The position numbers and the translations under genes are program-made. DNA of 64,000 nt from Burkholderiales bacterium (GTDB lineage Bacteria; Pseudomonadota; Gammaproteobacteria; Burkholderiales; Burkholderiaceae_C), in NCBI GenBank assembly GCA_016191525.1, contig JACPOK010000038.1, positions 1 to 64,000 of the forward strand. The letters run 5' to 3'. Each line of letters begins with the position of its first letter. Positions within the stretch are counted from its first letter, which is position 1. The notes below the pieces were generated by a model that was not told where the DNA came from, made no database searches, and saw only the letters and a list, made by a program, of their open reading frames with translations. Positions 44,228 through 52,175 of the stretch are shown here, piece after piece.

Positions 44228-44288
44228 GCGTTTTGCAGAACCAACCTCCTGCACCATGACCCGCTTCAGGAACTATAACGGTGCGGCC
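44228..44288. repeat. R2 repeat, copy 2
   Basis: 61 bases from GCGTTTTGCAGAACCAACCT to AACGGTGCGGCC, 15 bases upstream of the DUF4259-like start. Paired with copy 1 at 42475-42535. Here TGCAG pairs fully with CTGCA. Bases 44289-44404 hold no gene that I can support; a short GTGAAC-type tandem repeat is seen near 44318. Confidence 0.85.
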
Positions 44289-44404
44289 CAACAAGCCTTA
44301 CCCGCATGCGAGCTGGACGTTGAACGTGAACGTGAACGTGAAGGGGACGGCCAGCAGCGGCGGTAATTCAGCGGCGCTGCGGCGCGCTGACGTGGATGCG
44401 CACC

Positions 44405-44683
44405 TTAAAAAGCTGGGCTTGCCGTAGCGCCGGCAATAAGGAAGTGGCCGTGTTCGAGGCGTCGTATCACCTGGAACGCCGCTGCTTCCGCCGACTGCAG
44501 TGCATCCTGCACCGAGTGCTCGCGGGTCGGCGAGCAGCCCTTGTACAGACAGGCTGATTCGAAGTAGCTTTCCGGACGAGACGGGCAAATCTTGTAATAG
44601 CCAACGATGTCGCAGCCGGAACACGGTTCAACGTAGACGGCCACATACCAGTGGCCAAAAGGTCCAGAAATTCGCTCGAACAT
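44405..44683 (-). CDS. Small cysteine-containing hypothetical protein
   Basis: 92 residues with AAGGGGATGCC before ATG 44683. It starts MFERISGPFGHWYVAVYVEP and contains CSGC followed by further cysteines (YKICPS, SACLYKGC), a spacing that could bind a metal. The C-terminus (EAAAFQVIRRLEHGHFLIAG) is helical. No family recognised. The 44684-44824 stretch upstream shows no gene. Confidence 0.65.
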   Translation of the reverse strand: MFERISGPFGHWYVAVYVEPCSGCDIVGYYKICPSRPESYFESACLYKGCSPTREHSVQDALQSAEAAAFQVIRRLEHGHFLIAGATASPAF

Positions 44684-44824
44684 GGCATCCCCTTGATGAG
44701 ACTTGTAGTCTGCGCACCGCGGCGCGCCTCATCTGTAGTCGGAACGGCTGAGCCGCGTAGGACTTGCGGGGGTTCGTGACGGAATACCACGCTGGGGGGG
44801 GTCTGCCGTGTCCGGCCTGCCGGC

Positions 44825-45250
44825 TTACTGGGGCTTGGCGGCTTTCTCGCCGGCCTGGATCACCTTCCATCCATTGCCGGATGGGTCGCGAAACCCGGCG
44901 TCCACCTTGCCATAACGCTCGGTGGGTTCCTGCGTCAATTCCACACCCAGGGCCACCATCCGCTTGCAGGTGGCGCGGCAGTCGTCCACCGCCAGCACCA
45001 GCGGCGGCATGGCGCCTTTGGCGACCATCGCGCGCATGGTCTGCGCGGTGGCCTCGTCGAGCACCGGCGGCCCCGGCTTGAACAGCCCGAGCTGGAACAG
45101 CGGCTGCTCGGGGTGCTGCACCGTCAGCCACCGGTAGTCGCCATTGCGCACGTCGGTATGCACGCGAAAGCCGAGCTTGTCCACATAGAAAGCAAGCGCC
45201 TCGTCCTGGTCTTGCACATAAATACCGACGACTTCAACACCTTGGTTCAT
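44825..45250 (-). CDS. VOC-family (glyoxalase/bleomycin resistance-like) protein
   Basis: 141 residues with the paired beta-alpha-beta-beta-beta layout. Blocks: VVGIYVQDQDEALAFYVDKL at the N-terminus, YRWLTVQHPEQPLFQLGLF, VLAVDDCRATCKRMVALGVE and DAGFRDPSGNGWKVIQ at the C-terminus. Metal-dependent small-molecule chemistry or binding is expected. Its start overlaps the AraC stop as ATGA, so the regulator and this protein are coupled. Confidence 0.9.
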   Translation of the reverse strand: MNQGVEVVGIYVQDQDEALAFYVDKLGFRVHTDVRNGDYRWLTVQHPEQPLFQLGLFKPGPPVLDEATAQTMRAMVAKGAMPPLVLAVDDCRATCKRMVALGVELTQEPTERYGKVDAGFRDPSGNGWKVIQAGEKAAKPQ

Positions 45251-45756
45251 GGAATCTCCTTTAATTGCTGGAGCCCGTTTTTACCGCCCGCGGCCAGGCG
45301 GCGCTTCTCCGAAACTGCTGTCGTGAGTTGGGGCCGGTGCGCCGCGCTCACGGCGCAAGCCGGCACGCTGGCAAGCGCTTGTGCTTCGGACGCCGCGCGT
45401 GCCCGGATGGCGCTGGGGCTTGCGCCGGTGATGTCGCGAAAGGTGCGCCCAAACGTGCCCAGGCTTTCCCAGCCGGTGCCAAAGGCGATCTCCGTGATCG
45501 ACAGCTGGGTGTCGCGCAGCAGCGCTGTCGCCTTCTCGATGCGCCGTGTCAGCAGGTACCGGTGCGGCGGCACGCCAAAGGCCTGCTTGAAGGAACGTGC
45601 GAAGTGGGCTTCGGAAACGCCGCTCACGGCCGCCAGCCGCTCCACGGGCCATTCTTCGTGCGAGGCGGCGTCCATCCGGTCCTTCGCGCGCAGCAGGCGG
45701 CGCAACAGCTCGGGGGCCTGGGTTTGCGGGGTGTCGGGGGCCGGGGTTGGAGGCAT
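45247..45756 (-). CDS. AraC-family transcriptional regulator
   Basis: 169 residues; a short AraC protein whose DNA-binding domain covers residues 20-120: ERLAAVSGVSEAHFARSFKQ (first HTH), AFGVPPHRYLLTRRIEKATA, then SITEIAFGTGWESLGTFGRT (second HTH). No N-terminal sensory domain. It precedes and probably controls the VOC gene. Confidence 0.92.
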   Translation of the reverse strand: MPPTPAPDTPQTQAPELLRRLLRAKDRMDAASHEEWPVERLAAVSGVSEAHFARSFKQAFGVPPHRYLLTRRIEKATALLRDTQLSITEIAFGTGWESLGTFGRTFRDITGASPSAIRARAASEAQALASVPACAVSAAHRPQLTTAVSEKRRLAAGGKNGLQQLKEIP

Positions 45757-45789
45757 CCCGTTTTATACCTGCTTGCGATCCAGCAAGCC

Positions 45790-45817
45790 GCACGGAACCT
45801 GCACAAGCAGTTTCTAC
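45790..45817. repeat. R1 repeat, copy C (divergent core)
   Basis: GCACGGAACCTGCACAAGCA plus GTTTCTAC. The middle differs from copies A/B (ACAAGCAG in place of GTAAACGC) but forms a hairpin, CTGC-ACAA-GCAG, at nearly the same place. Located between the divergent AraC and L,D-transpeptidase genes. Confidence 0.7.
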
Positions 45818-45844
45818 TGCCCTGTCCTAGACTACGCCAAACCT

Positions 45845-46354
45845 ATGCGTGTCCAATCTGCCGCACCCCTTGATTCGCCCGTCGAGATGTTCGTCAGCGT
45901 GGCGGATCAAGAGCTTTGCCTGCGGCTTGCGGACGGCCGATTGCGGCGCTACCCCATATCGACGGCCGTGCGGGGTACGGGTTGCCTGCAGGGCAGCTAT
46001 TGCACGCCGACCGGCAAACACCGCGTTCGCCTCAAGATCGGGGACGGGTGCCCTGCCGGAACCGTGTTCCGTGGAAGGCGTTCCACGGGCGAAGTCTTCA
46101 CACCAGCGCTTGCGGCCAGCCATGGCGATCGTGACTGGATCCTGAGCCGGGTTCTGTGGCTCGACGGACTGGAGCCCGGTCACAACCGCGGCGGGCGCCT
46201 GGATACGCTAAGGCGCTTCGTGTACATCCATGGCACGGCAGACGAACACCTGATCGGCCAGGCGGCATCTCACGGCTGCGTCCGGATGCGCAACAGCGAT
46301 GTCGTGGAGTTGTTCGACCTGGTGCCACCCGGAACCGTTGTGCATATTTCCTGA
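45845..46354 (+). CDS. L,D-transpeptidase (YkuD domain)
   Basis: 169 residues, start at ATG 45845. The YkuD motif is present: His in RFVYIHGTADEHLIGQ and the catalytic SHGC in AASHGCVRMRNSDVVELFDL. CTPTGKHRVRLKIGDG is the usual upstream block. These enzymes form 3-3 cross-links in peptidoglycan or attach proteins to it. No signal peptide is seen, which is unusual for a periplasmic enzyme; the true start could be different or export may follow another route. Confidence 0.88.
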   Translation: MRVQSAAPLDSPVEMFVSVADQELCLRLADGRLRRYPISTAVRGTGCLQGSYCTPTGKHRVRLKIGDGCPAGTVFRGRRSTGEVFTPALAASHGDRDWILSRVLWLDGLEPGHNRGGRLDTLRRFVYIHGTADEHLIGQAASHGCVRMRNSDVVELFDLVPPGTVVHIS

Positions 46355-46377
46355 GGCTGCTGGAGATCGGCAGGCAT

Positions 46378-46926
46378 CTACAGCCCGACCCGGAACCTGA
46401 GCTCGCGCCCGCCGCCCAGCGAAGCCAGCTTCTCGAATTCTTCCACCAGCACGCCGCCGTTGGCGGTGATCACCTTTTGCGATGCGGCGTTGTCCGGTGA
46501 CGTTGTGATCTCCACGTGGGGCAGCCCGCGGCTGCGCGCTTCACGCAGCAGCAGCGCCAGCGCGCAGGTGGCGTAGCCGCGCCGCTGCTTCCAGGGCACC
46601 ACGCTGTAGCCGATGTGCCCCAGGCAATAGTCGGGCAATGCCGCGCCCGTGGCCCAGCGCAGCTGGATGCTGCCGCAAAACTCGCCGTCCCACATCCACC
46701 TGCGGTAACCCGGCAGCCGGGGCACCACGGAACCATCAGGCAACTTGACGCCGATGCCACCGCCTTCGAAGTTCACCAATTGCTCAAAGAAGGCGTCGGG
46801 GTTGTTCTTGATGGCGGCCAGTTCTTCCTGCGCCACCTGCGGCTGCAGGTTGTTGGGCGACCAGCCGCGCTGCAGCGCTTCGCAGTACGAGCGCAGGTAT
46901 TCAGGAGCGGGCCAGACGAGTTGCAT
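46378..46926 (-). CDS. GNAT-family N-acetyltransferase
   Basis: 182 residues. The acetyl-CoA-binding motif is visible as VVPWKQRRGYATCALALLLR, followed by LPHVEITTSPDNAASQKVIT and NGGVLVEEFEKL. The N-terminal part has VNFEGGGIGVKLPDGSVVP. The acceptor is unknown. Single-gene minus-strand unit converging on the L,D-transpeptidase. Confidence 0.88.
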   Translation of the reverse strand: MQLVWPAPEYLRSYCEALQRGWSPNNLQPQVAQEELAAIKNNPDAFFEQLVNFEGGGIGVKLPDGSVVPRLPGYRRWMWDGEFCGSIQLRWATGAALPDYCLGHIGYSVVPWKQRRGYATCALALLLREARSRGLPHVEITTSPDNAASQKVITANGGVLVEEFEKLASLGGGRELRFRVGL

Positions 46927-46977
46927 GCGCGGATTCTATGCAGGCTGTGCGTGCGGCCCGCCTCGGGCCGCGGTTGC

Positions 46978-48027
46978 TCATCCTGCGCGCGTCAGCACGA
47001 TCAGCTTGTCCTTCAGGCTGGTGCCCGTGGCGTTACCGACAAGCTTGAAGACGGCCGGCGCGCCTGCGGTCTGGTCGTAGTACCCGATCAGCGTGTACGT
47101 GCCTGCGGAGTTGCATGTGCTGCCCTGCAAGGTTGCCTGTCCCGCATACAAATTCACGCTAGGGTCGTTCGCGCCTACATTGCCAGAAATTGCGCAGCCA
47201 CTCACCAGGGTGCCGGACACGATGCCTGACACGGGGTCGATAGTCACGTTCTGCCCCGTGGACGCCGAAACATACGCACCGCCCACAGTCGCGCCGGAGG
47301 CAGGAAGGGCTGATATTGGGTTGTACGTCAGGTCCAGCCTGCTGCCGACTATCGGGCTGCCGGCTGTCGAGATGGTGACGGTCATGGTCCCGCCGCCCAC
47401 TCGGGCACTCAGCTGCGGAACCGACGCAACGATCTGGGTGCCGTTGGCGTAGTGCCCGATGTTCATGATTCTGCTCGACCAGAAGTTTCCTGACAAAAAG
47501 GCCGTGCCGGTCAGGAAATCAACCTCCCCGCCATTGCCGCTGATGTTGATGGCGGCAAAGGTGCCGTAGTCGCTATACAACATCAAGGAATTGGGCGATG
47601 CGCCGCCCGGCGTGCCGGTGTAAACCCCAAAAGTGGAAGTTGTCGCGCAAGTTGCTGCGAATATCCGGCATCTCAACGCACCCAGCGGTACGAGATATGT
47701 CAGTTGCCCGTTGGTTGAAGGCCCGAGATAGTAAACATCATTGCTCGCGACGATCAGGTAGGTACTGCTGATGGGGTAATAACGGAAAACGTATCGCGAA
47801 AGCACCCCGGATTGGTACGAACCACCAAACAGACCCGGAAATGATGTCTGCGCCCATTCGAAAAAAGACGTCGCGTCGAGTGTGGTGCTCGCTTGCGCCT
47901 GCAGCTTCACAGGTGCGGCGACGGCCTTGTCGGCCACGGCTTCAGAATCGGCCGCTCCGCCTCCGCAGCCCGCCACAATGCCCGCGACGATCAGGGCCCA
48001 GGCCGATGCCTTGTATTTTTCAAGCAT
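46978..48027 (-). CDS. Lipoprotein, hypothetical
   Basis: About 349 residues, start ATG 48027 (MLEKYKASAWALIVAGIVAG); the frame opens at TTG 48036. The lipobox VAGC is followed by GGGAADSE. Residues 50-130 contain FFEWAQTSFPGLFGGSYQSG and VFRYYPISSTYLIVASNDVY, a repeat-type module common in Burkholderiales surface lipoproteins, as I recall. The remainder is beta-rich and Gly/Ser-rich. Function unknown. Confidence 0.82.
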   Translation of the reverse strand: MLEKYKASAWALIVAGIVAGCGGGAADSEAVADKAVAAPVKLQAQASTTLDATSFFEWAQTSFPGLFGGSYQSGVLSRYVFRYYPISSTYLIVASNDVYYLGPSTNGQLTYLVPLGALRCRIFAATCATTSTFGVYTGTPGGASPNSLMLYSDYGTFAAINISGNGGEVDFLTGTAFLSGNFWSSRIMNIGHYANGTQIVASVPQLSARVGGGTMTVTISTAGSPIVGSRLDLTYNPISALPASGATVGGAYVSASTGQNVTIDPVSGIVSGTLVSGCAISGNVGANDPSVNLYAGQATLQGSTCNSAGTYTLIGYYDQTAGAPAVFKLVGNATGTSLKDKLIVLTRAG

Positions 48028-48066
48028 GTTTTTCAAGTTTTGTTCAAACAGGGCATTGCGGAAAGC

Positions 48067-50697
48067 TCAGTTCACGCTGTCCAGGTGCGCAAGCAGCCAC
48101 GCAATGTCGTCCGCAAGCGCGGCGGCGGTGCCCTGCGCCGCATCCCGCTCCAGCCGGTGGCATCGCTGCGCGGCCTCTTCGAATCCATACAGCGCCAACC
48201 CGCCGCCGGCCTTGTGTGCCAGCGCGCGCAGCGCGCCCCGGTCGGCCCGCTGCAGCGCGGCGTCCATGTCGCGGGCCAGTTCGCGCCGCGACGCCAGGAA
48301 TGCGGGGATGCTGTCCGCCAGATCCGCATCGACGGCCACCACCGGGCTGAGCGCGGGCGCCAGTTGCCGTGCGCCCAGTGCCGCCAGCAAGGCCTCGCGG
48401 CTGGCGGGTTTGGCCAGGTAGTGGTCGGCGCCGCCGGCCAGGCAGCGCGCGATGGTGGCCGGGTCGTCGTGCGACGACAGCATCACCACGGTGCAGCGCG
48501 GGCGGCCGTGCGCCGCCTCCTCGCGCCGCAGCCAGGTCACCGCACCCATGCCGTCCAGCACCGGCATCTCCAGGTCGATCAGCAGGCAATCCGGCCAGTG
48601 GCGCTGCATCGCCTCGATGGCGGCCTGGCCGTTGACGGCGGTCTGCACGGTGAAGGGCGGGTCGCTCAGGTAGCGGCGCAGGATCAGGCGGTTGTACTCG
48701 TCGTCGTCCGCCACCAGCACGGTGGTCGGCGCGAACTGCGCGGCCGGCGGCGCCGTGGCGGATGGCTGGCCGGGCACGGCCGCAACGGCCGGCGCCTCGC
48801 CGGTGAGCGGCTTGAGCAACAGGGTGAGCGTGGTGCCCTGGTCCTGCGCGCTGCGCATCTGCACGTCGCCTTCCTGCGCCTGCGCCATCAGCCGCGCCGA
48901 GTACGCGCCCAGGCCGGTGCCGCCCGCCTTGCCGCCGGTGGCGTACTTCTGGAAAAAGTGCTGCGCCACGCGTTCCGGCACCAGCCCCGCGTTGTGCACC
49001 TCCAGCCGCACCGGTTCGCCCGGCAATACGCGCACGCTCACCACGCCACCCGGCGGGCTGGCCTCGATCGCGTTCTTCACCAGGTTGGCGATGATGGAAT
49101 AGCACAGCAGCTCTTCGCCGCGCACGTATGCCGACGAAACGCCGGCGCTCCCCATCTTCAGGCTCACCTGGCCGGCCTCCGCCTGCGCATGCAGGTCCAC
49201 CAGCACCCGGCCCGCCACCTCGCGCAGGTTCACGGCCTGGGGATGGAAGTCGTAGGTGCCGGTCTCCATCTTGAACAGTCCCAGCGACAGATTGACCATC
49301 TCCAGCATGCGGTAGCCGGCCCGCTCCAGCACGGAGACGAGTTCGCGGTGTTCCGTGGACAGCTTGCGGTCGTCCCCCAGGATGCGCGCGGCGCCCAGGA
49401 TGCTGTTCAACGGCGTCTTCAGGTCGTGGCGCGACATCAGCTCCACGTCTTCGCGCAGCCGTGCGTTCTCTTCCAGCGTGCGCGTGCGTGCCTCGGCGCC
49501 GAGCGCCCGGGCCAGCCGCCGCACCAGCAGGAAAGCCGGCATCAGCACGAAGACGGCGGCGCCCAGAGGCACGAAACGCCGCACCGGCGTGTGGAAGTAG
49601 TACAGCACCACGTCCGCCACCAGCGAAGCGAGAATCGCCGCCAGCCCCACCAGCAGCACGCGCGCACCGCGGCTGCCGCGCATTGCGGCGCGCGCGATCA
49701 CGAAGATCGCATGCAGCACGATGAGGCTGGTGATCACCTGCCCCACCGGCGCGAGGTACGAGTACACGCGGGCCGGCGTGGCCAGCACCACGAGCGACGG
49801 CAGCACACAGGCCAATATCAGCGCCTGCACCGGCCGCAGCGGCACGTGGCCCGGGAACAGCGCGCGGATGGTGGCCGTGAAAAAGCCCAGCGCGGCAAAC
49901 CACGACAGCCATTCGATGCGCAGGAACAGCTCCCACGGCAGCTCGCCGGGCAGCAGCCGCAGCAGCAGGCGCTCGCCGGTGATGTCGGCATAAACGGCGA
50001 TGGCGATACAGAACAGGCCGAACAGCAGCGGCGCCCGCTCTTCGCGCCGCACCAGGAAGAACAGGATGGTGAGCGCGCTGGTGAGCAGGTAGGCCCCGAG
50101 CAAGGTGGCATCGCCGATCACGCGCAGTTCGCGCTGGGCCGCCAGCGCATTGGCGCTGCCCAGGGGGATGGCCTTGAACATGCCCCCGGTGCGGTGGCTG
50201 TAGTTGGAAAGGTGCACCGTGATGCGCAGCGGGCAGGCGAACTCGTGCGAAATCGGGTTGCGCGTTTGCACCGCCGGGCGCGATTCCTGCGGCGATGGGC
50301 CGGGGTCCCCGTGCGCTCCGACAAGCTGGCCGTTCACAAACAAGTGGGTCGCGGTGCGCTGGTTGGGCACCGCAACAGCGTAGCGCTCGCCGGCCGGGCA
50401 CTGCACCAGCAGCGCGTAGCTGGCCCAGCCATCGCGGCCCGGCGTTTTGCCGTCGGCGGTAAGTTCGTTCCAGCCACCCAGCGGGGCCGCGAACGCCTGG
50501 GTTGGCAGCGTCGTCCACGCAGGGTCCACGAAGCGCTGCCAGGCGAAACCCCACTCCCCCTGCAGTTCCACCACCCGCTGATCAAGTGAAGGCAGTTGCA
50601 CCACCCCTTGCCGGGCGACGCCCAGCGCCGGCTGCGCACCCACGCCCGCCGCCAGCAGGGCGAGCCAGGCCAGGAGCAGGGTGCGGATGAGCTGCAT
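48067..50697 (-). CDS. 7TMR-DISM hybrid histidine kinase with REC and HPt
   Basis: 876 residues. Signal-like N-terminus (LLLAWLALLAAGVGAQP), a periplasmic beta domain (GEWGFAWQRFVDPAW) to about residue 180, then seven membrane helices (about 190-390), coiled coil, HisKA (DVELMSRHDLKTPLNSILGA), HATPase (NLVKNAIEASPPGGVVSV; GGTGLGAYSARL), REC (TTVLVADDDEYNRLILRR; CLLIDLEMPVLDGMGA), and a C-terminal HPt with phospho-His in ALRALAHKAGGGLALYGFEE. A complete intramolecular relay, missing only a downstream regulator. Carbohydrate-like ligands are proposed for this sensor type. Confidence 0.92.
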   Translation of the reverse strand: MQLIRTLLLAWLALLAAGVGAQPALGVARQGVVQLPSLDQRVVELQGEWGFAWQRFVDPAWTTLPTQAFAAPLGGWNELTADGKTPGRDGWASYALLVQCPAGERYAVAVPNQRTATHLFVNGQLVGAHGDPGPSPQESRPAVQTRNPISHEFACPLRITVHLSNYSHRTGGMFKAIPLGSANALAAQRELRVIGDATLLGAYLLTSALTILFFLVRREERAPLLFGLFCIAIAVYADITGERLLLRLLPGELPWELFLRIEWLSWFAALGFFTATIRALFPGHVPLRPVQALILACVLPSLVVLATPARVYSYLAPVGQVITSLIVLHAIFVIARAAMRGSRGARVLLVGLAAILASLVADVVLYYFHTPVRRFVPLGAAVFVLMPAFLLVRRLARALGAEARTRTLEENARLREDVELMSRHDLKTPLNSILGAARILGDDRKLSTEHRELVSVLERAGYRMLEMVNLSLGLFKMETGTYDFHPQAVNLREVAGRVLVDLHAQAEAGQVSLKMGSAGVSSAYVRGEELLCYSIIANLVKNAIEASPPGGVVSVRVLPGEPVRLEVHNAGLVPERVAQHFFQKYATGGKAGGTGLGAYSARLMAQAQEGDVQMRSAQDQGTTLTLLLKPLTGEAPAVAAVPGQPSATAPPAAQFAPTTVLVADDDEYNRLILRRYLSDPPFTVQTAVNGQAAIEAMQRHWPDCLLIDLEMPVLDGMGAVTWLRREEAAHGRPRCTVVMLSSHDDPATIARCLAGGADHYLAKPASREALLAALGARQLAPALSPVVAVDADLADSIPAFLASRRELARDMDAALQRADRGALRALAHKAGGGLALYGFEEAAQRCHRLERDAAQGTAAALADDIAWLLAHLDSVN

Positions 50698-50735
50698 CGA
50701 CGCAGTGTAGATGCGTTCGCACCAGCGTCAGCCAA

Positions 50736-51086
50736 TCACTCGGGATACGGCCTGGGACTGTTCCTTCCGAACCACGCGCACGCGATGTACTCCCGGTTCA
50801 GGGCGGTGACCCTGGGCGCGTTCCGGACTTCGTGGGATGTCACCCAAAGAGACATGTCCTCGGAGTCCCGGGTGAAGATCTTTGCAAGGGCCGTCCTGGT
50901 TATCGGGTAGCCGATGCTGCCGAAGCCCTCCGCCAAGCACCGCACGTAACTGCCGCGCAGGAGCGCCATTTCAGCTTCGGGCAACCAGGTGCCCGGCACC
51001 TGGGGCACGGGCGCCGCACCTGCATTGGTCCCCGACGCGGACATCAGAATGCCCGCGACCAACAGGCAGATTCGAACGAGTGGCAT
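50736..51086 (-). CDS. Secreted hypothetical protein
   Basis: 116 residues with a signal peptide (PLVRICLLVAGILMSASG) ending near NAGAAP. The mature part contains VPGTWLPEAEMALLRGSYVR and LNREYIACAWFGRNSPRPYP, with two cysteines that could form a disulfide. No family recognised. Located between the LysR regulator and the 7TMR-DISM kinase on the same strand; 51087-51194 holds no gene. Confidence 0.65.
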   Translation of the reverse strand: MPLVRICLLVAGILMSASGTNAGAAPVPQVPGTWLPEAEMALLRGSYVRCLAEGFGSIGYPITRTALAKIFTRDSEDMSLWVTSHEVRNAPRVTALNREYIACAWFGRNSPRPYPE

Positions 51087-51194
51087 GGGATTCTTTTTGC
51101 TTTCCGGAGAAGCATGTGGCTTCTCCCTGGAAGCAATCCTGCTTCAACCGCGGGCTGGTTCGGGTGAAATCGCAGGCGGGGTGCCGCCCGCTTT

Positions 51195-52103
51195 TCAAGC
51201 CAGCCGCGCCTGGGCTTCGATCCAGTCGGCGATGCGCACCACGGATCTCCGCGGAACTTTCTCGGCCATCACCAGCCAATAGGCGTGGTCACAAGGCTGC
51301 GTCACGACAGGCGTACTCACTGCCTGCAACTGGCCCGCTTTCATGATCGGGCCCAGCAATTCCAGGCGCCCGAGTGCAATGCCCTGGCCGGCCATCGCCG
51401 CCTGGATGACGAAGTCGTACTGGTTGAACCGCAGCACGCTCTTGGGCTTCCTGGTGAACTCCCAGCCGGCGCCGGCCATCCAGCCGGCCCATTGCAGCCA
51501 GGGGCGGCGGCTGCCATCGAGTTCCAGCAACGTGTGGCCGGCGAGGTCGTCGGGCGTCAGGATTGGCCGCACACGAAGCAGGGGGCTGGCCACCGGGGCC
51601 ACGGTTTCACCGAACAGGCGGATCGCGGTGCCGGGCACCGCGTCTTCGGGGCTGTACCGGATGGACAGATCGATATCCTCGGCACGCACGTCGAGCACGG
51701 CGTTGTTGGCTGCCACGCGCACATCGATATCCGGGTGGTCCGCTTGCAGCCGCCCCAGCCGCGGGAGCAGCCACAGCGCCGTGACACCGATGCTGGCGGT
51801 GATGGTTACCGGCTTGCCCGTGACTCCGGGCAGGATTCTCCCCACCGCGTCCTGCACCTGTTGCAGCGCTGAATTTGCCGCTTCATACAGTTCGGCGCCC
51901 TCTTTTGTGAATGCGATGGAACGATGCCCGCGGACCAGCAGCCTGACGCCGAGCGACTCTTCAAGTTTGGTGATCTGCTTGCTCAATGCGGAGGGCGTGA
52001 GGCACAAGTCTTCCGCTGCCAGTGCCATGCTCATGCGCCGGCCGGCGGCGACGAAACCCCGCAGGAAATCGAGGGCTGAAAGGCGAACGAGCGGGACGGC
52101 CAT
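51195..52103 (-). CDS. LysR-family regulator (GcvA-like)
   Basis: 302 residues. N-terminal HTH: AAEDLCLTPSALSKQITKLE and ESLGVRLLVRGHRSIAFTKE, preceded by RLSALDFLRGFVAAGRRMSM, the pattern of GcvA-group regulators. The effector domain includes VTITASIGVTALWLLPRLGR and DIDLSIRYSPEDAVPGTAIR. The target is not evident; no divergent partner gene is present. Confidence 0.9.
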   Translation of the reverse strand: MAVPLVRLSALDFLRGFVAAGRRMSMALAAEDLCLTPSALSKQITKLEESLGVRLLVRGHRSIAFTKEGAELYEAANSALQQVQDAVGRILPGVTGKPVTITASIGVTALWLLPRLGRLQADHPDIDVRVAANNAVLDVRAEDIDLSIRYSPEDAVPGTAIRLFGETVAPVASPLLRVRPILTPDDLAGHTLLELDGSRRPWLQWAGWMAGAGWEFTRKPKSVLRFNQYDFVIQAAMAGQGIALGRLELLGPIMKAGQLQAVSTPVVTQPCDHAYWLVMAEKVPRRSVVRIADWIEAQARLA

Positions 52104-52175
52104 ATCGGTTGGAATGCGATGCCTCGCCAGTTTGCATCATTTGCGCTTGCCTCGTTGCCTGGGGACGCTGCAGCC

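Noticed and set aside
44310..44345. Short GTGAAC tandem repeat near 44318
   Set aside because: Few units in a non-coding gap; probably slippage, with no neighbouring feature.
47893..50589. Long plus-strand open frame opposite the 7TMR-DISM kinase
   Set aside because: Antisense shadow with low-complexity translation; the kinase domains are clear on the other strand.
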